Below are positions 33,103 to 41,708 of a stretch of 64,000 nucleotides of DNA, one piece after another (the first letter of the stretch is position 1; each line of letters begins with the position of its first letter). The position numbers were made by a program, and so were the translations under genes. Source of the DNA: Fructilactobacillus hinvesii. GTDB lineage: Bacteria; Bacillota; Bacilli; Lactobacillales; Lactobacillaceae. A model generated the notes under the pieces. That model made no database searches and was not told the DNA's origin. It saw only the letters and a program-made list of their open reading frames with translations. The stretch covers positions 186,001 through 250,000 of the forward strand of contig NZ_CP097118.1 in NCBI RefSeq assembly GCF_024029435.1. Reading direction: 5' to 3'.

Positions 33103-34548
33103 TTAATCTTTGATTTCTGCTAAATCAAGCCCAAGGGCTTCTGCAACCCGGGTTCCGTATTCTGGGTCAGCCTTGTAAAACTGCTTGGTTTCTAAGACTT
33201 GAATTTCGTGATTGTCAAAGGAACCTAACCCATTTTTAATCGTTTCAATTAAACGATCCTTTTCAGCGGGACTCATCAAGCGGTACAAAGCGCCCGCCTG
33301 TGAGTAATAATCCTGGTCGTACGGCCGATAAGCGCCCGTTGCTCCTGATAGTTGTTCTGGTGTAATCGAAGCGTGCGGATCTTCCACCGGCCCGTTCTTA
33401 CTGTTTGGTTCGTAGTTGACGTCACTACCTTGATTATCAGCCATGAAGCCATCTCGTTCGTAGTTGTGGACCTCGTTAACCGGCCGGTTAATCTTTAATT
33501 GTTCATAGTTAGCTCCTAAGCGGTACCGTTCGGCATCCTTGTAAGCAAAGAGCCGCCCTTGCAGTAACTTGTCTGGTGAAGCTTCGATTCCAGGAACCAA
33601 GTTGGCTGGTGAAAAGGCTAATTCTTCCACATCATCAAAGTAGTTCGTAGGATTTTCGTTTAACGTGAATTCTCCCACTTCTTGTAATGGATAGTCATGG
33701 TGCGAAACGACTTTAGTCACGTCAAAGATGTCAGCTGGATAGTCGATTCCTTCCTGGTAAGGCAGGATTTGCACGTAGACCTTCCAAGATGGGTAATCCT
33801 TTTGTTCAATGGCATCATAAAGATCATGCATCAAGTAGTCCGTATCCTCAGAAGCAGCCTTTGCGGCCGTTTCATCGGTCATGTTTTGAACTCCTTGCTG
33901 GCTAATAAAGTGGTATTTAACCCAGTAAACTTCTCCGTCCTTATTAACCCACTTATAAGTGTGACTACCATACCCGTTCATGGTCCGGTAACTTGCCGGG
34001 TTGCCCCGGTCTCCCATCAGATATGTTACCTGGTGGACTGATTCAGGAGAATGCGACCAGAAGTCCCACTGCATTTCGTTGCTACGCAAGTGGGTTTTAG
34101 GATCTCGTTTTTGAGAATGAATGAAATCTGGAAACTTCAACGGGTCGTTGACAAAGAAAATCGGGGTATTGTTCCCCACAATGTCGTAGTTCCCGTCCTG
34201 GGTGTAGAACTTAATTGCAAAGCCCCGCACGTCCCGAATCGTGTCTGGATAACCGGATTCACCGGCTACTTGGGAGAACCGAATTGCTAACGGGGTTTCT
34301 TTTCCTTCCCCATTGAACAAATCAGCCTTGGTGTACTTACTCATGTCGTGAGTCAGTTTAAAAACGCCCTTGGCCCCAGCACCCTTAGCATGGACCACTC
34401 GTTCCGGAATTCGTTCCCGGTTAAAGTGAGCCAACTTTTCCAAAAGTTGGTAATCCTGCATTAAAACGGGTCCCCGAACGCCCGCTGTTTGTGAGTGTTC
34501 GTTATTGGCCCACGGTTGACCGGCTTCGGTCGTTAATTTATCTGCCAT
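33103..34548 (-). CDS. katA: Haem-dependent catalase
   Basis: This 481-residue monofunctional catalase has the catalytic His in RVVHAKGAGAKG, the distal Asn region GNNTPIFFVNDPLKFPDFIH, and the haem-ligand Tyr in RLFAYKDAERYRLG. The length fits small-subunit (clade 3) catalases. I chose the ATG at 34548 because AAAGGAG is well placed; a longer frame has no such site. Lactobacillaceae generally do not make haem, so activity probably needs external haem. It would remove peroxide produced by the pyruvate oxidase encoded at 59513. Confidence 0.96.
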   Translation of the reverse strand: MADKLTTEAGQPWANNEHSQTAGVRGPVLMQDYQLLEKLAHFNRERIPERVVHAKGAGAKGVFKLTHDMSKYTKADLFNGEGKETPLAIRFSQVAGESGYPDTIRDVRGFAIKFYTQDGNYDIVGNNTPIFFVNDPLKFPDFIHSQKRDPKTHLRSNEMQWDFWSHSPESVHQVTYLMGDRGNPASYRTMNGYGSHTYKWVNKDGEVYWVKYHFISQQGVQNMTDETAAKAASEDTDYLMHDLYDAIEQKDYPSWKVYVQILPYQEGIDYPADIFDVTKVVSHHDYPLQEVGEFTLNENPTNYFDDVEELAFSPANLVPGIEASPDKLLQGRLFAYKDAERYRLGANYEQLKINRPVNEVHNYERDGFMADNQGSDVNYEPNSKNGPVEDPHASITPEQLSGATGAYRPYDQDYYSQAGALYRLMSPAEKDRLIETIKNGLGSFDNHEIQVLETKQFYKADPEYGTRVAEALGLDLAEIKD

Positions 34549-34609
34549 AATATGAATCTCCTTTGAAACTAAAATATGTATGTAATGTGGATTAAATACC
34601 ATCCAACCA

Positions 34610-34640
34610 TTAGTACATACTAAAACTGTGCCATTGTCAA
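34610..34640 (-). promoter_or_regulatory. katA promoter with overlapping dyad
   Basis: TTGACA (-35, 34635-34640) on the minus strand, with TGTACT or TATGTA at the -10 position. The dyad TTAGTA-TG-TACTAA (34610-34623) covers the -10 and could bind a repressor. It does not match the PerR box that I know. Confidence 0.5.
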
Positions 34641-34694
34641 TTTAAAAGCCTTATAATAAAGTTGGTTTATGTGGACGCAAAAAAGGAGAAAATC

Positions 34695-35294
34695 ATGACC
34701 ACCATCGACATTATTCTCGGGAGCTCCCGCACCAACGCGGAGGGTCGCAAACTATTTCAATATCTCCAAAAACATGCTTCAGACTGGATTGACCCCACCA
34801 AAGTCATCCTTCACTTCATGGACATTGCTGCTTACCAGTTACCCCTATTTGATGAGGACGAAGCCCCGATGGACAACCCTCACCGACAACTAACGGAAAA
34901 TGAGCAACGCTGGATTGCTGATTTACAACAGGCAGACGGCTACGTGCTGTTAACGCCTGAATACAATCATTCTCTCCCGGCTGCTTTAAAAAACGGTCTC
35001 GACTACGTCGCTTACGAAATGCAGGGTAAGCCGGTCCGAATCTTAACGTATGCACCTAGTGCGCGAGGCGGCCAGTTTGCTTTCCTAGCGTTGTTACCTA
35101 CGTTAAATCAACTAGGTTGCTTCGTGTTGCCCAAGCCAACCATCATTGGCCGGATTACGCAGAATTTCACCCGCAACGGTGAGATGCCGGCTGACGCTCC
35201 GGCAATAGCTCGCTATCCGGATCGCTTGCAACGGATGGTGCGAGAGATTGCGTTTTATGGACAGTTGTTTGTGAAAAATCCGTTTGAAGGATAA
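34695..35294 (+). CDS. NADPH-dependent FMN reductase family oxidoreductase (second copy)
   Basis: The 199-residue flavodoxin-like protein begins IDIILGSSRTNAEGRKLFQY, and the second flavin site is LLTPEYNHSLPAALKNGLDY. It is a paralogue of the protein at 28374, with clear divergence outside the motifs. I chose the ATG at 34695 because AAGGAG is seven bases away. It is divergent from katA, which may link it to redox or quinone stress. The electron acceptor is unknown. Confidence 0.9.
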   Translation: MTTIDIILGSSRTNAEGRKLFQYLQKHASDWIDPTKVILHFMDIAAYQLPLFDEDEAPMDNPHRQLTENEQRWIADLQQADGYVLLTPEYNHSLPAALKNGLDYVAYEMQGKPVRILTYAPSARGGQFAFLALLPTLNQLGCFVLPKPTIIGRITQNFTRNGEMPADAPAIARYPDRLQRMVREIAFYGQLFVKNPFEG

Positions 35295-35314
35295 AATTCA
35301 ACCCCAATTAAAAT

Positions 35315-35350
35315 AGACCCGCTCCGAGTAAAATGGGAACGGGTCTGTTT
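35315..35350. terminator. Shared terminator, FMN reductase and TcaA-like genes
   Basis: AGACCCG (35315-35321) pairs with CGGGTCT (35340-35346), and TCC/GGA lies inside. The genes on both sides converge here. Confidence 0.8.
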
Positions 35351-35359
35351 AGTTTAATT

Positions 35360-36505
35360 CTAGTTACCAGCAATCAGCTTGCTTGGTACAAATTCATCTT
35401 TAATCAAATAATTTTTAAAATACCGACTAGATTGATCTGGGAGCACATCAAAAAAGTATCTCATCGTTTGCGTTTTGCTAGTGCCATCTTTTTGTTGAAG
35501 TCGATATTGAACATCAAAGACGACCTTAGTCAAATTATCTTTACCGGGTTTAGTAGAAAGGACATTAATTTTATCTGCTGAAAATGACGCAATGTTAGGA
35601 TCATTACTCCAAGAATCATCCATTCGCACAATTTCCTTATAAACTGGATTCTGTTCTTCGCCAACAAAACCAGAGCTACTGTCCTTAATCGTTCCGGTCC
35701 CGACCGCTACAAACGTGAGGTGTAGGGCATCTCGTGCGTCGGTCTTTGAAGCAACTTTACTCTCAAGCTCAACCGGCAGGTAATTATCTTCTCCGCTAAG
35801 CCAATCAAGGTTTTTCTCTGCATTACTTTCTTTCCCATCAACTATTCCGGTAACATTCAGCACGTGATTTCCTGGTGTTAAAGGTCCAATGCGGTCTCTG
35901 GTCCGCTTGGTGCTTTCCGAAGTCTGCACCGGAGACAATTTTTCTTTTTGTCCATCGACTAGGACCTGTAATTTTTCCCCATTGCTGGTAAGTTGCCCGT
36001 AGACGGGGGTAATCTCCAGTTGATACCGGGGGAAAACCAAGAAAGCTCTTCCGGTTTGTTGCAACCTAAAACTCCCTAATATCTTTTGACCGTTATTTTT
36101 TGGTAGTTCTTTTTGAAAGATTGTAAATTGCTGATGATTGGCTTTAAAATGCTTAATTAATCCAGTTAAATTTAGGGGAGTAATTTTATAACTAGGGTCA
36201 GAGGTGGTGGATTCCTGATCTAATTGTTCCCGATTATCATTGGCAATGCTTTGCACAATTCGATTCGCCGTAGCTGACTTGGAATAGTAGTGGCTTCCAA
36301 ACGCATATCCACAAACTAAAAGCACAATTACAATCGCTAAAATTGTGTAGCTAAGTCTCTTACTGGGTCTCTTTTTTGTTTGAGAAATTTCCTGATGCTG
36401 TTGTGGTACAGTCTCACCTAATTGCTGACCGCAATTGGGGCAAAAAAGCATGGCTGAAGTTACTGGATGTCCGCAATTCGAACAAAATTGTTGGTCTTTT
36501 GGCAT
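35360..36505 (-). CDS. TcaA-like zinc-ribbon membrane protein
   Basis: The 381-residue protein has an N-terminal double zinc-ribbon motif (CSNCGHP and CPNCGQQ, residues 8-27), a basic linker, one membrane helix (about 50-70: ILAIVIVLLVCGYAFGS) and a large extracellular C-terminus with TcaA-like domains. In staphylococci TcaA affects glycopeptide susceptibility and wall teichoic acid attachment. The same role here is only suggested by architecture. It follows another zinc-ribbon gene by five bases, so the two are one operon. Confidence 0.78.
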   Translation of the reverse strand: MPKDQQFCSNCGHPVTSAMLFCPNCGQQLGETVPQQHQEISQTKKRPSKRLSYTILAIVIVLLVCGYAFGSHYYSKSATANRIVQSIANDNREQLDQESTTSDPSYKITPLNLTGLIKHFKANHQQFTIFQKELPKNNGQKILGSFRLQQTGRAFLVFPRYQLEITPVYGQLTSNGEKLQVLVDGQKEKLSPVQTSESTKRTRDRIGPLTPGNHVLNVTGIVDGKESNAEKNLDWLSGEDNYLPVELESKVASKTDARDALHLTFVAVGTGTIKDSSSGFVGEEQNPVYKEIVRMDDSWSNDPNIASFSADKINVLSTKPGKDNLTKVVFDVQYRLQQKDGTSKTQTMRYFFDVLPDQSSRYFKNYLIKDEFVPSKLIAGN

Positions 36506-36510
36506 TTTAA

Positions 36511-37245
36511 TTATCCTTGTATAAATTGAGCTAAATTAGTTAGGTTAGAAATGATATGCCCCACAACGGCTCGAATGGTAAATAATCCGATGATTAATAC
36601 CAATACATATACCAGAATCAGAATGTAAAATGAATCTAAACTTCCCTGATTATCAGCTGTTAAAATAACATCCGCCAGGGCAAAGGTACTCACAACGCAA
36701 GCAATGCTAAACGTAGCCAGACCGATGTACATAACGTTTAAGGGACAGATAAACGTTAGGATAATGCTGAGCAGGAATAAACAACTGCCTACGTTTAAAA
36801 ACCGACCATACTGAATAGTGTAAGCACCCAATTTAACCCGATGATTCATCATCACGTTAATGGCTGCCCACCCTAAGAGCCAATCGGAAATTAAGATTAC
36901 CAACACGAAAATGGAAATCCCAATTATAAATTGACCGATGAGGGGACTCATAGTTGCAGTCGTACCAAAAGCACTTTTAAAGTTTTCAAAGACATACGTT
37001 ATTTTTTTTCCAAATGATGCAACGGTAAGACTGGCCATCACGAGATAGATTAGTAAAGAAACGTAACCAAATTTTGGCTGCGTGGGTAATTTCATTGCTA
37101 TTGGGTGTAACAAGGCCTGTTTAAAAAAACCGACAAAGGCTTCTGCTTCAGAAACAGAAGCATTTTTAAGGGGTAATTTAGTGCCACATTTAATGCAAAA
37201 CTTGTTACCAGATTGATTTTTAAAATGACAGTGGGGACATTCCAT
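36511..37245 (-). CDS. Zinc-ribbon multi-span membrane protein
   Basis: The 244-residue protein starts with a zinc ribbon (MECPHCHFKNQSGNKFCIKC, four Cys at residues 3, 6, 17 and 20), followed by a hydrophilic stretch and five or six membrane helices. The ATG at 37245 has AAAGGAG upstream. I recognise no specific family beyond zinc-ribbon membrane proteins that commonly lie beside TcaA-like genes. It may form a membrane complex with the downstream TcaA-like protein. Confidence 0.75.
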   Translation of the reverse strand: MECPHCHFKNQSGNKFCIKCGTKLPLKNASVSEAEAFVGFFKQALLHPIAMKLPTQPKFGYVSLLIYLVMASLTVASFGKKITYVFENFKSAFGTTATMSPLIGQFIIGISIFVLVILISDWLLGWAAINVMMNHRVKLGAYTIQYGRFLNVGSCLFLLSIILTFICPLNVMYIGLATFSIACVVSTFALADVILTADNQGSLDSFYILILVYVLVLIIGLFTIRAVVGHIISNLTNLAQFIQG

Positions 37246-37356
37246 GTGAACTACTCCTTTACTTCCCAAAATGACTAATGAACGGATTATAACATCATCG
37301 ACCTACCTTTTAAAAGCAGTGCCCCGGTAATTAGTTTTGCTGAAGCACTATCTGTT

Positions 37357-37947
37357 TTATTTCCAAAAATGTTGAATCGTTCCACTTCCAATCAGCACCG
37401 AAAGCCCCAGGTAAATGTAAATAATTCCCGACAGAAACCGACCATAACGATTCAAGATGGCTTCCAAGTGCCGATCCTTACTGATGACCAACGCAATGAA
37501 GAAAAACAGAATCGCCATTAAAATCATCACCACGTAGATGGTGATTAAGTGACTTACCGATTGGTGGACAAACAACGGAATGTAAACCGCAATGTTATCG
37601 GCACCACAGGCAGTCACGGTGATGACAGCCGTATGCAGTGCCGACTTCCACTTAGAATCATGATCAGACTCGTTCATCTGGTTTCCTGAACTCGGAAAGA
37701 AGAGCGCCTGCAGTCCAAAGTACAACGGAAATAACCCCAACAGTCCAATTATCCAAGTTTGTGTAATGGCTCCCACCAGCATCGCTAGCAGCATTGGGAT
37801 CAAAATTAACACGTTGGTTCCCATGATATCGCCAGCAAGGACCGGACCATCCTCGTGGTTTGCGTGAATCAAAAGTACTAACACCAGAATATAGTCCATG
37901 TTAGTCGAAACGTAGTAAGCAATCGCGTTTAAAATCGTAGCAAGCAT
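37357..37947 (-). CDS. CadD-family cadmium resistance / cation transporter
   Basis: The 196-residue membrane protein has about five or six spans. The start ILNAIAYYVSTNMDYILVL and the segment GLLGLFPLYFGLQALF match the CadD family, which exports cadmium in staphylococci. A second conserved region is ACGADNIAVYIPLF, with the Asp in the membrane. AAAGGGG precedes the ATG. It stands alone; no CadC/ArsR-type regulator is adjacent, so its in vivo ion is uncertain. Confidence 0.85.
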   Translation of the reverse strand: MLATILNAIAYYVSTNMDYILVLVLLIHANHEDGPVLAGDIMGTNVLILIPMLLAMLVGAITQTWIIGLLGLFPLYFGLQALFFPSSGNQMNESDHDSKWKSALHTAVITVTACGADNIAVYIPLFVHQSVSHLITIYVVMILMAILFFFIALVISKDRHLEAILNRYGRFLSGIIYIYLGLSVLIGSGTIQHFWK

Positions 37948-38002
37948 TAGCTAACCCCTTTAATTGTTTTAAATTTAATTATACCCGTTTTTTCTGTTCC
38001 AT

Positions 38003-38177
38003 TTGCGCAATTTCCTAAAAGTGCTATCCTTAGAAAAAAGACATGGGCTTTAAGTTGGTTCAGAGAAACCACAAGCACGGTTATTTAACTGAAGACGAAT
38101 TCCATAACCAAGGTGATTTTGTGTGCTCTGAACCCTCAGACCCTGCCAAAATCACTTTTTTATTTGGAGGAAGTTTT
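38003..38177 (+). promoter_or_regulatory. Structured attenuator-like leader of unknown class
   Basis: A promoter (TTGCGC 38003-38008, 16-base spacer, TATCCT 38025-38030) precedes a ~140-nt leader. GGTTCAGAG (38057-38065) is complementary to CTCTGAACC (38126-38134). AGCAC (38074-38078) is complementary to GTGCT (38123-38127). GGTTAT/ATAACC (38079-38084, 38104-38109) forms a hairpin. A terminator, GTGATTTTG (38113-38121) with CAAAATCAC (38147-38155) and a T6 tract, ends just before the GGAGG of the MFS gene. The 9-bp helix and the terminator cross, so they compete or form a pseudoknot. I match it to no riboswitch class I know. Confidence 0.65.
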
Positions 38178-39410
38178 ATGCACTTTAAGCAATTTACGAA
38201 GTACCAGAAACGGGTCTCTTTATCCACGGGAATTGGATTCGTCTTAGAACGAATGGATGCCGCCTTTATTGGCTTAGCACTGGCATCCATCATTGCCACC
38301 CTACATATTACCAAGGCCGAAGGGGGATTAATTCCATCCATTACCGCCATTGGATCCCTCTTTGGTGGCATTGGCTTTGGCATTCTGGCCGATAAATTTG
38401 GCCGGGTTAAAACGTTAAGTTGGTCGATTTTCATCTATGCCCTCGGAACCGCCGGCATGGGATTAACTAACTCCTTCTTCATGCTGTGCTTGTTTCGGAT
38501 CATCATCGGAATTGGAACCAGTGGTGAATATGGAATCGCCCTGACCATGCTCAGTGAAGCCTTTGAAAAGAAGTACATGGGTCGGATTTCCTCCGCAGCT
38601 GGAGTGGCCGGGCAACTTGGAGCAGTCCTGGCTTCGTTGCTTGCCGCCTTCATCATTCCAAACTACGGTTGGCACTTACTCTTCTTCATTGGAATTTTAC
38701 CCGTCATCTTAGCGTGGTTCATTCGCTTCCATCTGCCAGAAAGTGATGCTTTCAACCACAATCAAGCATTAGCCAAAAAGAGTGAAAAGATTCACCTCGG
38801 TGACGTCTGGTCCCTCTTTTCGACCCCCACGGAAGCCTTGCTCTCCCTTCGAATTATCATCATGTTCTTAATTCACATTGCCGGTTACACGACCGTCATG
38901 AATTGGTTACCCACGATTGCCCAGGAACGAATGCACGTTAACGTGGCTAGTTCATCGTTATGGATGGTCTTTACCATTATCGGGATGGCCGCCGGCATTG
39001 GAGTCTTTGGCTACATGCAAGACCGTTTTGGCAGTCGGCTGGCCTTTGGAATCTACCTCTTAGGCTCCGCTGCTTCCGTTTACCTCCTGATTATGGCGCA
39101 AACTAAAGTCGAATTTGTGGCCGCCGGAACCATCGTTGGTTTTCTGACCGACGGGATGTATAGTGGTTATGGAGCCGTGGTTAGCAGCCTCTACCCCAGC
39201 AAAAATCGTGCCAAAGCCAACAACACCATCATGTCGATTGCCAAGACAATTGGGACGTTTACACCGGTATTAATCGGCTTCATCATGGACGTTTCTACCA
39301 TCACGATGGTCGTGATCTTCATGAGCTGTTGCTACGTAGTCAGTTTCATTGTCATGATGTCAATCAAACAACTAAAGAAGGGTCATCCACGTTATGCCAA
39401 AAACAATTAA
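38178..39410 (+). CDS. MFS metabolite:proton symporter
   Basis: The 410-residue transporter has 12 predicted spans in the metabolite:H+ symporter / sugar-porter-like MFS group. It shows GIGFVLERMDAAFIGLAL in helix 1, GILADKFGRVKTL between helices 2 and 3, and RIIIGIGTSGEYGIALTML in helix 4. The ATG at 38178 has GGAGG seven bases upstream. A longer frame to 38043 covers the leader's hairpins and has no ribosome site, so I reject it. It overlaps the next gene (nucleotidase) by 17 bases. The substrate is unknown; the attenuator and the nucleotidase suggest a nucleoside-related or other small metabolite. Confidence 0.85.
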   Translation: MHFKQFTKYQKRVSLSTGIGFVLERMDAAFIGLALASIIATLHITKAEGGLIPSITAIGSLFGGIGFGILADKFGRVKTLSWSIFIYALGTAGMGLTNSFFMLCLFRIIIGIGTSGEYGIALTMLSEAFEKKYMGRISSAAGVAGQLGAVLASLLAAFIIPNYGWHLLFFIGILPVILAWFIRFHLPESDAFNHNQALAKKSEKIHLGDVWSLFSTPTEALLSLRIIIMFLIHIAGYTTVMNWLPTIAQERMHVNVASSSLWMVFTIIGMAAGIGVFGYMQDRFGSRLAFGIYLLGSAASVYLLIMAQTKVEFVAAGTIVGFLTDGMYSGYGAVVSSLYPSKNRAKANNTIMSIAKTIGTFTPVLIGFIMDVSTITMVVIFMSCCYVVSFIVMMSIKQLKKGHPRYAKNN

Positions 39411-40968
39411 ACTTCTTTCCACCAGTGACGTGCATGGGTACGTCTACCCCACGAACTACAGCACCAAGGATAACTATACAGGCATCGGCCTCTTAAAAGC
39501 CGGAACCATCATCAAGCAAGCCCGAAAACAAGCGCAACCAGACGAAATCGTGTTGGCCGTTGAAAATGGGGACCTGATTCAGGGATCCCCGCTCACTAGT
39601 TACCTAGCCGAGCAACCAAACACGCCCAAAGACTATCTAACCGACATCACTAGTCAGATTGGTTATGATGCCGGAGTGCTCGGGAACCACGAATTTAACT
39701 ACGGGTTAGACTACATTCGCGCTGCGGAAGCCAAGCGCAACTATCCGATTATAAGTGCCAATATTACCGGTGCTGAATCCGAACACATCGCAGATGCCCC
39801 CTACCAAATAATTGAAAAACAAGGCGTTAAAATTGCCGTGCTGGGACTCACTACGGCTTTTGTGCCTAACTGGGAAATGGCTAAAAACATTCAAGGACTA
39901 ACCTTTAACTCCATTTTAAAGACCGCGCAAGAGTTAGTGCCTAAACTCCGCAAACAGGCGGACGTCGTTATCGTGGCCTACCACGGTGGGTTAGAAGCTG
40001 ATCCAGAAACTGGAGCACCAACCGAAAAATTAACGGTCGAAAACGAAGGCTACCGGCTCCTCACGACCGTCCCCGGCATTGATGCGTTGATTACGGGACA
40101 CCAACACCGAGAATTAGCCGGCACAATTAACCACGTTCCGTTCACCCAACCAGGGGTACGTGGGAGCAACGTGGGACAGATTACTCTGATCCTGGATGAT
40201 GATAATCACGTGGTTAACGGCATCAGTGAACTATTGTCCACCAAAGACGTTACCATTGATCAATCATTACTCCCCGATTCCCAACTCGAAAATCAGGTGC
40301 AGGCGTGGTTGGAAGAACCGGTTGGTCACGTTACCGGAGCAGATCTGCAGGTTCACGATCACCTGCAAGCACGGTTCCACGGTCATCCGTACCTAGATTT
40401 AATTAATCAAGTCCAAATGAAAGCCCTGGGTACTGACATCTCCGGGACGGCCCTCTTCAATGACGAAATTACCGGCCTCAGCCCAACCGTTTCCATGCGG
40501 GAAATCATCAGTAACTATTCCTACCCGAACACCGCCTTTTCCGAACGAATTACCGGCAAAGAACTGCGGGAAGCTTTGGAACAAAACGCCAAATTCTTTA
40601 CCGTAAAAGACGGTCAGATTGTGATTAGCGCTGAATTTGTCAAACCCAAGTTACAACTGTACAACTATGACGTTTACAGTGGGATTGACTACGAGTTCGA
40701 CATCTCCCAACCCGTGGGCTATCGGGTCACCAAGCTGACGTATCACGATCAACCGGTCACCGATGACCAGGAATTAACGGTGGCCATGAACAATTACCGG
40801 GCCATCGGGGGTGGAGACTACCAGATGTTTTCCATTGATAAGGTGGTGAACCAAACCAGTGAAACCATTCCAAACTTGATGATTAAATATCTCCAAGAGC
40901 ATGATCCTTACCACGCGACGGAACCGAATAATTTCCGGGTCCGGGCGAGCGAATTAGAAAAGAACTAA
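39394..40968 (+). CDS. Metallophosphatase / 5'-nucleotidase family protein
   Basis: The 524-residue protein has an N-terminal calcineurin-like phosphoesterase domain (STSDVHGYVYP, VENGDLIQGSPL, LGNHEFNYG and ITGHQHREL supply the metal ligands) and a C-terminal 5'-nucleotidase domain (about 310-510; MNNYRAIGGGDYQMF). No signal peptide is present, unlike UshA or CpdB, so it is probably cytoplasmic, as I believe YunD of Bacillus to be. It starts within the end of the MFS gene, implying coupled translation. It would hydrolyse nucleotides or 2',3'-cyclic nucleotides; the true substrate is unknown. Confidence 0.88.
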   Translation: MPKTIKLLSTSDVHGYVYPTNYSTKDNYTGIGLLKAGTIIKQARKQAQPDEIVLAVENGDLIQGSPLTSYLAEQPNTPKDYLTDITSQIGYDAGVLGNHEFNYGLDYIRAAEAKRNYPIISANITGAESEHIADAPYQIIEKQGVKIAVLGLTTAFVPNWEMAKNIQGLTFNSILKTAQELVPKLRKQADVVIVAYHGGLEADPETGAPTEKLTVENEGYRLLTTVPGIDALITGHQHRELAGTINHVPFTQPGVRGSNVGQITLILDDDNHVVNGISELLSTKDVTIDQSLLPDSQLENQVQAWLEEPVGHVTGADLQVHDHLQARFHGHPYLDLINQVQMKALGTDISGTALFNDEITGLSPTVSMREIISNYSYPNTAFSERITGKELREALEQNAKFFTVKDGQIVISAEFVKPKLQLYNYDVYSGIDYEFDISQPVGYRVTKLTYHDQPVTDDQELTVAMNNYRAIGGGDYQMFSIDKVVNQTSETIPNLMIKYLQEHDPYHATEPNNFRVRASELEKN

Positions 40969-40981
40969 GGAGAACTTTTAC

Positions 40982-41581
40982 ATGAAAAAAGGCTTAATAA
41001 CCGTGGGAGCTTGCCTAACGTTAGCACTTACATTGGCCGCCTGTGGCTCACAATCCTCTGAGTCAAAGTCTGACCAAAACACCAAGAGTAGCAAGCAAGA
41101 GAAGCAGAAAAAAGCTGAAAATAAAAAGTACAAGCAAGCAAAGAACGCTCAGCAAAAAGGACAAAAAGACCAACCTACTGACAAAAGTAAGAATGATACC
41201 AGCGCTGAGCAAAATCAGTCGGAGCAACCAACAGCAGGTAACAACCAAACGAACGAGCAAAATGACTCCACTGCTGGTCAACAATCAACGAAGCAAACCC
41301 AATCTAATGACTCAGCTAGTCAAGCGAACGTCTATTATGAGGGCAGTAAGGAAACTAATTTGCCCACCACAAACGGGGTTGATAATGTAACTAGATACTG
41401 GCCCTCTACCATCACCATCAACGGAACGAAGCAACCGGTTATTGCTAGTTACACTCGGATGGGCTATTTCCAAATCTATACGAAACAGCCAACTGATCAA
41501 GATTACAGCTTTACTTATGATGGAATGGATTATATGAAATACATTGGAGCTAGTGATTTAGACTCCATTCGAAATAACTAA
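40982..41581 (+). CDS. Lipoprotein with Lys/Gln/Asn-rich linker
   Basis: The 199-residue product has a lipoprotein signal peptide with lipobox LAAC (Cys22), then a ~95-residue low-complexity hydrophilic linker rich in Ser, Lys, Gln and Asn. The compact C-terminal domain (about 115-199: YYEGSKETNLPTTNGVDNV, then YFQIYTKQPTDQDYSFTYDG) has no family I recognise. AAGGAG is well spaced. It lies 13 bases after the nucleotidase gene and ends at a strong terminator, so it belongs to the same transcript. It is probably anchored outside the cell membrane. Confidence 0.8.
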   Translation: MKKGLITVGACLTLALTLAACGSQSSESKSDQNTKSSKQEKQKKAENKKYKQAKNAQQKGQKDQPTDKSKNDTSAEQNQSEQPTAGNNQTNEQNDSTAGQQSTKQTQSNDSASQANVYYEGSKETNLPTTNGVDNVTRYWPSTITINGTKQPVIASYTRMGYFQIYTKQPTDQDYSFTYDGMDYMKYIGASDLDSIRNN

Positions 41582-41588
41582 GCAACTT

Positions 41589-41626
41589 AAAAAGGACTGC
41601 AACGTAGCTGTTGCAGTCCTTTTTGC
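41589..41626 (+). terminator. Terminator after lipoprotein gene
   Basis: AAAAAGGACTGCAAC (41589-41603) pairs perfectly with GTTGCAGTCCTTTTT (41610-41624). Confidence 0.95.
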
Positions 41627-41708
41627 TAACTAAATATCTTGGGCATTCACAATTCGCTTAATTACGTGAAATTCTATATCAAGCCCATTTGTCTGCAGAT
41701 TGTTGTCC

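Noticed and set aside
38043..38177. In-frame 45-codon N-terminal extension of the MFS gene
   Set aside because: It has no ribosome site, overlaps the leader hairpins and terminator, and a strong GGAGG sits before the ATG at 38178.
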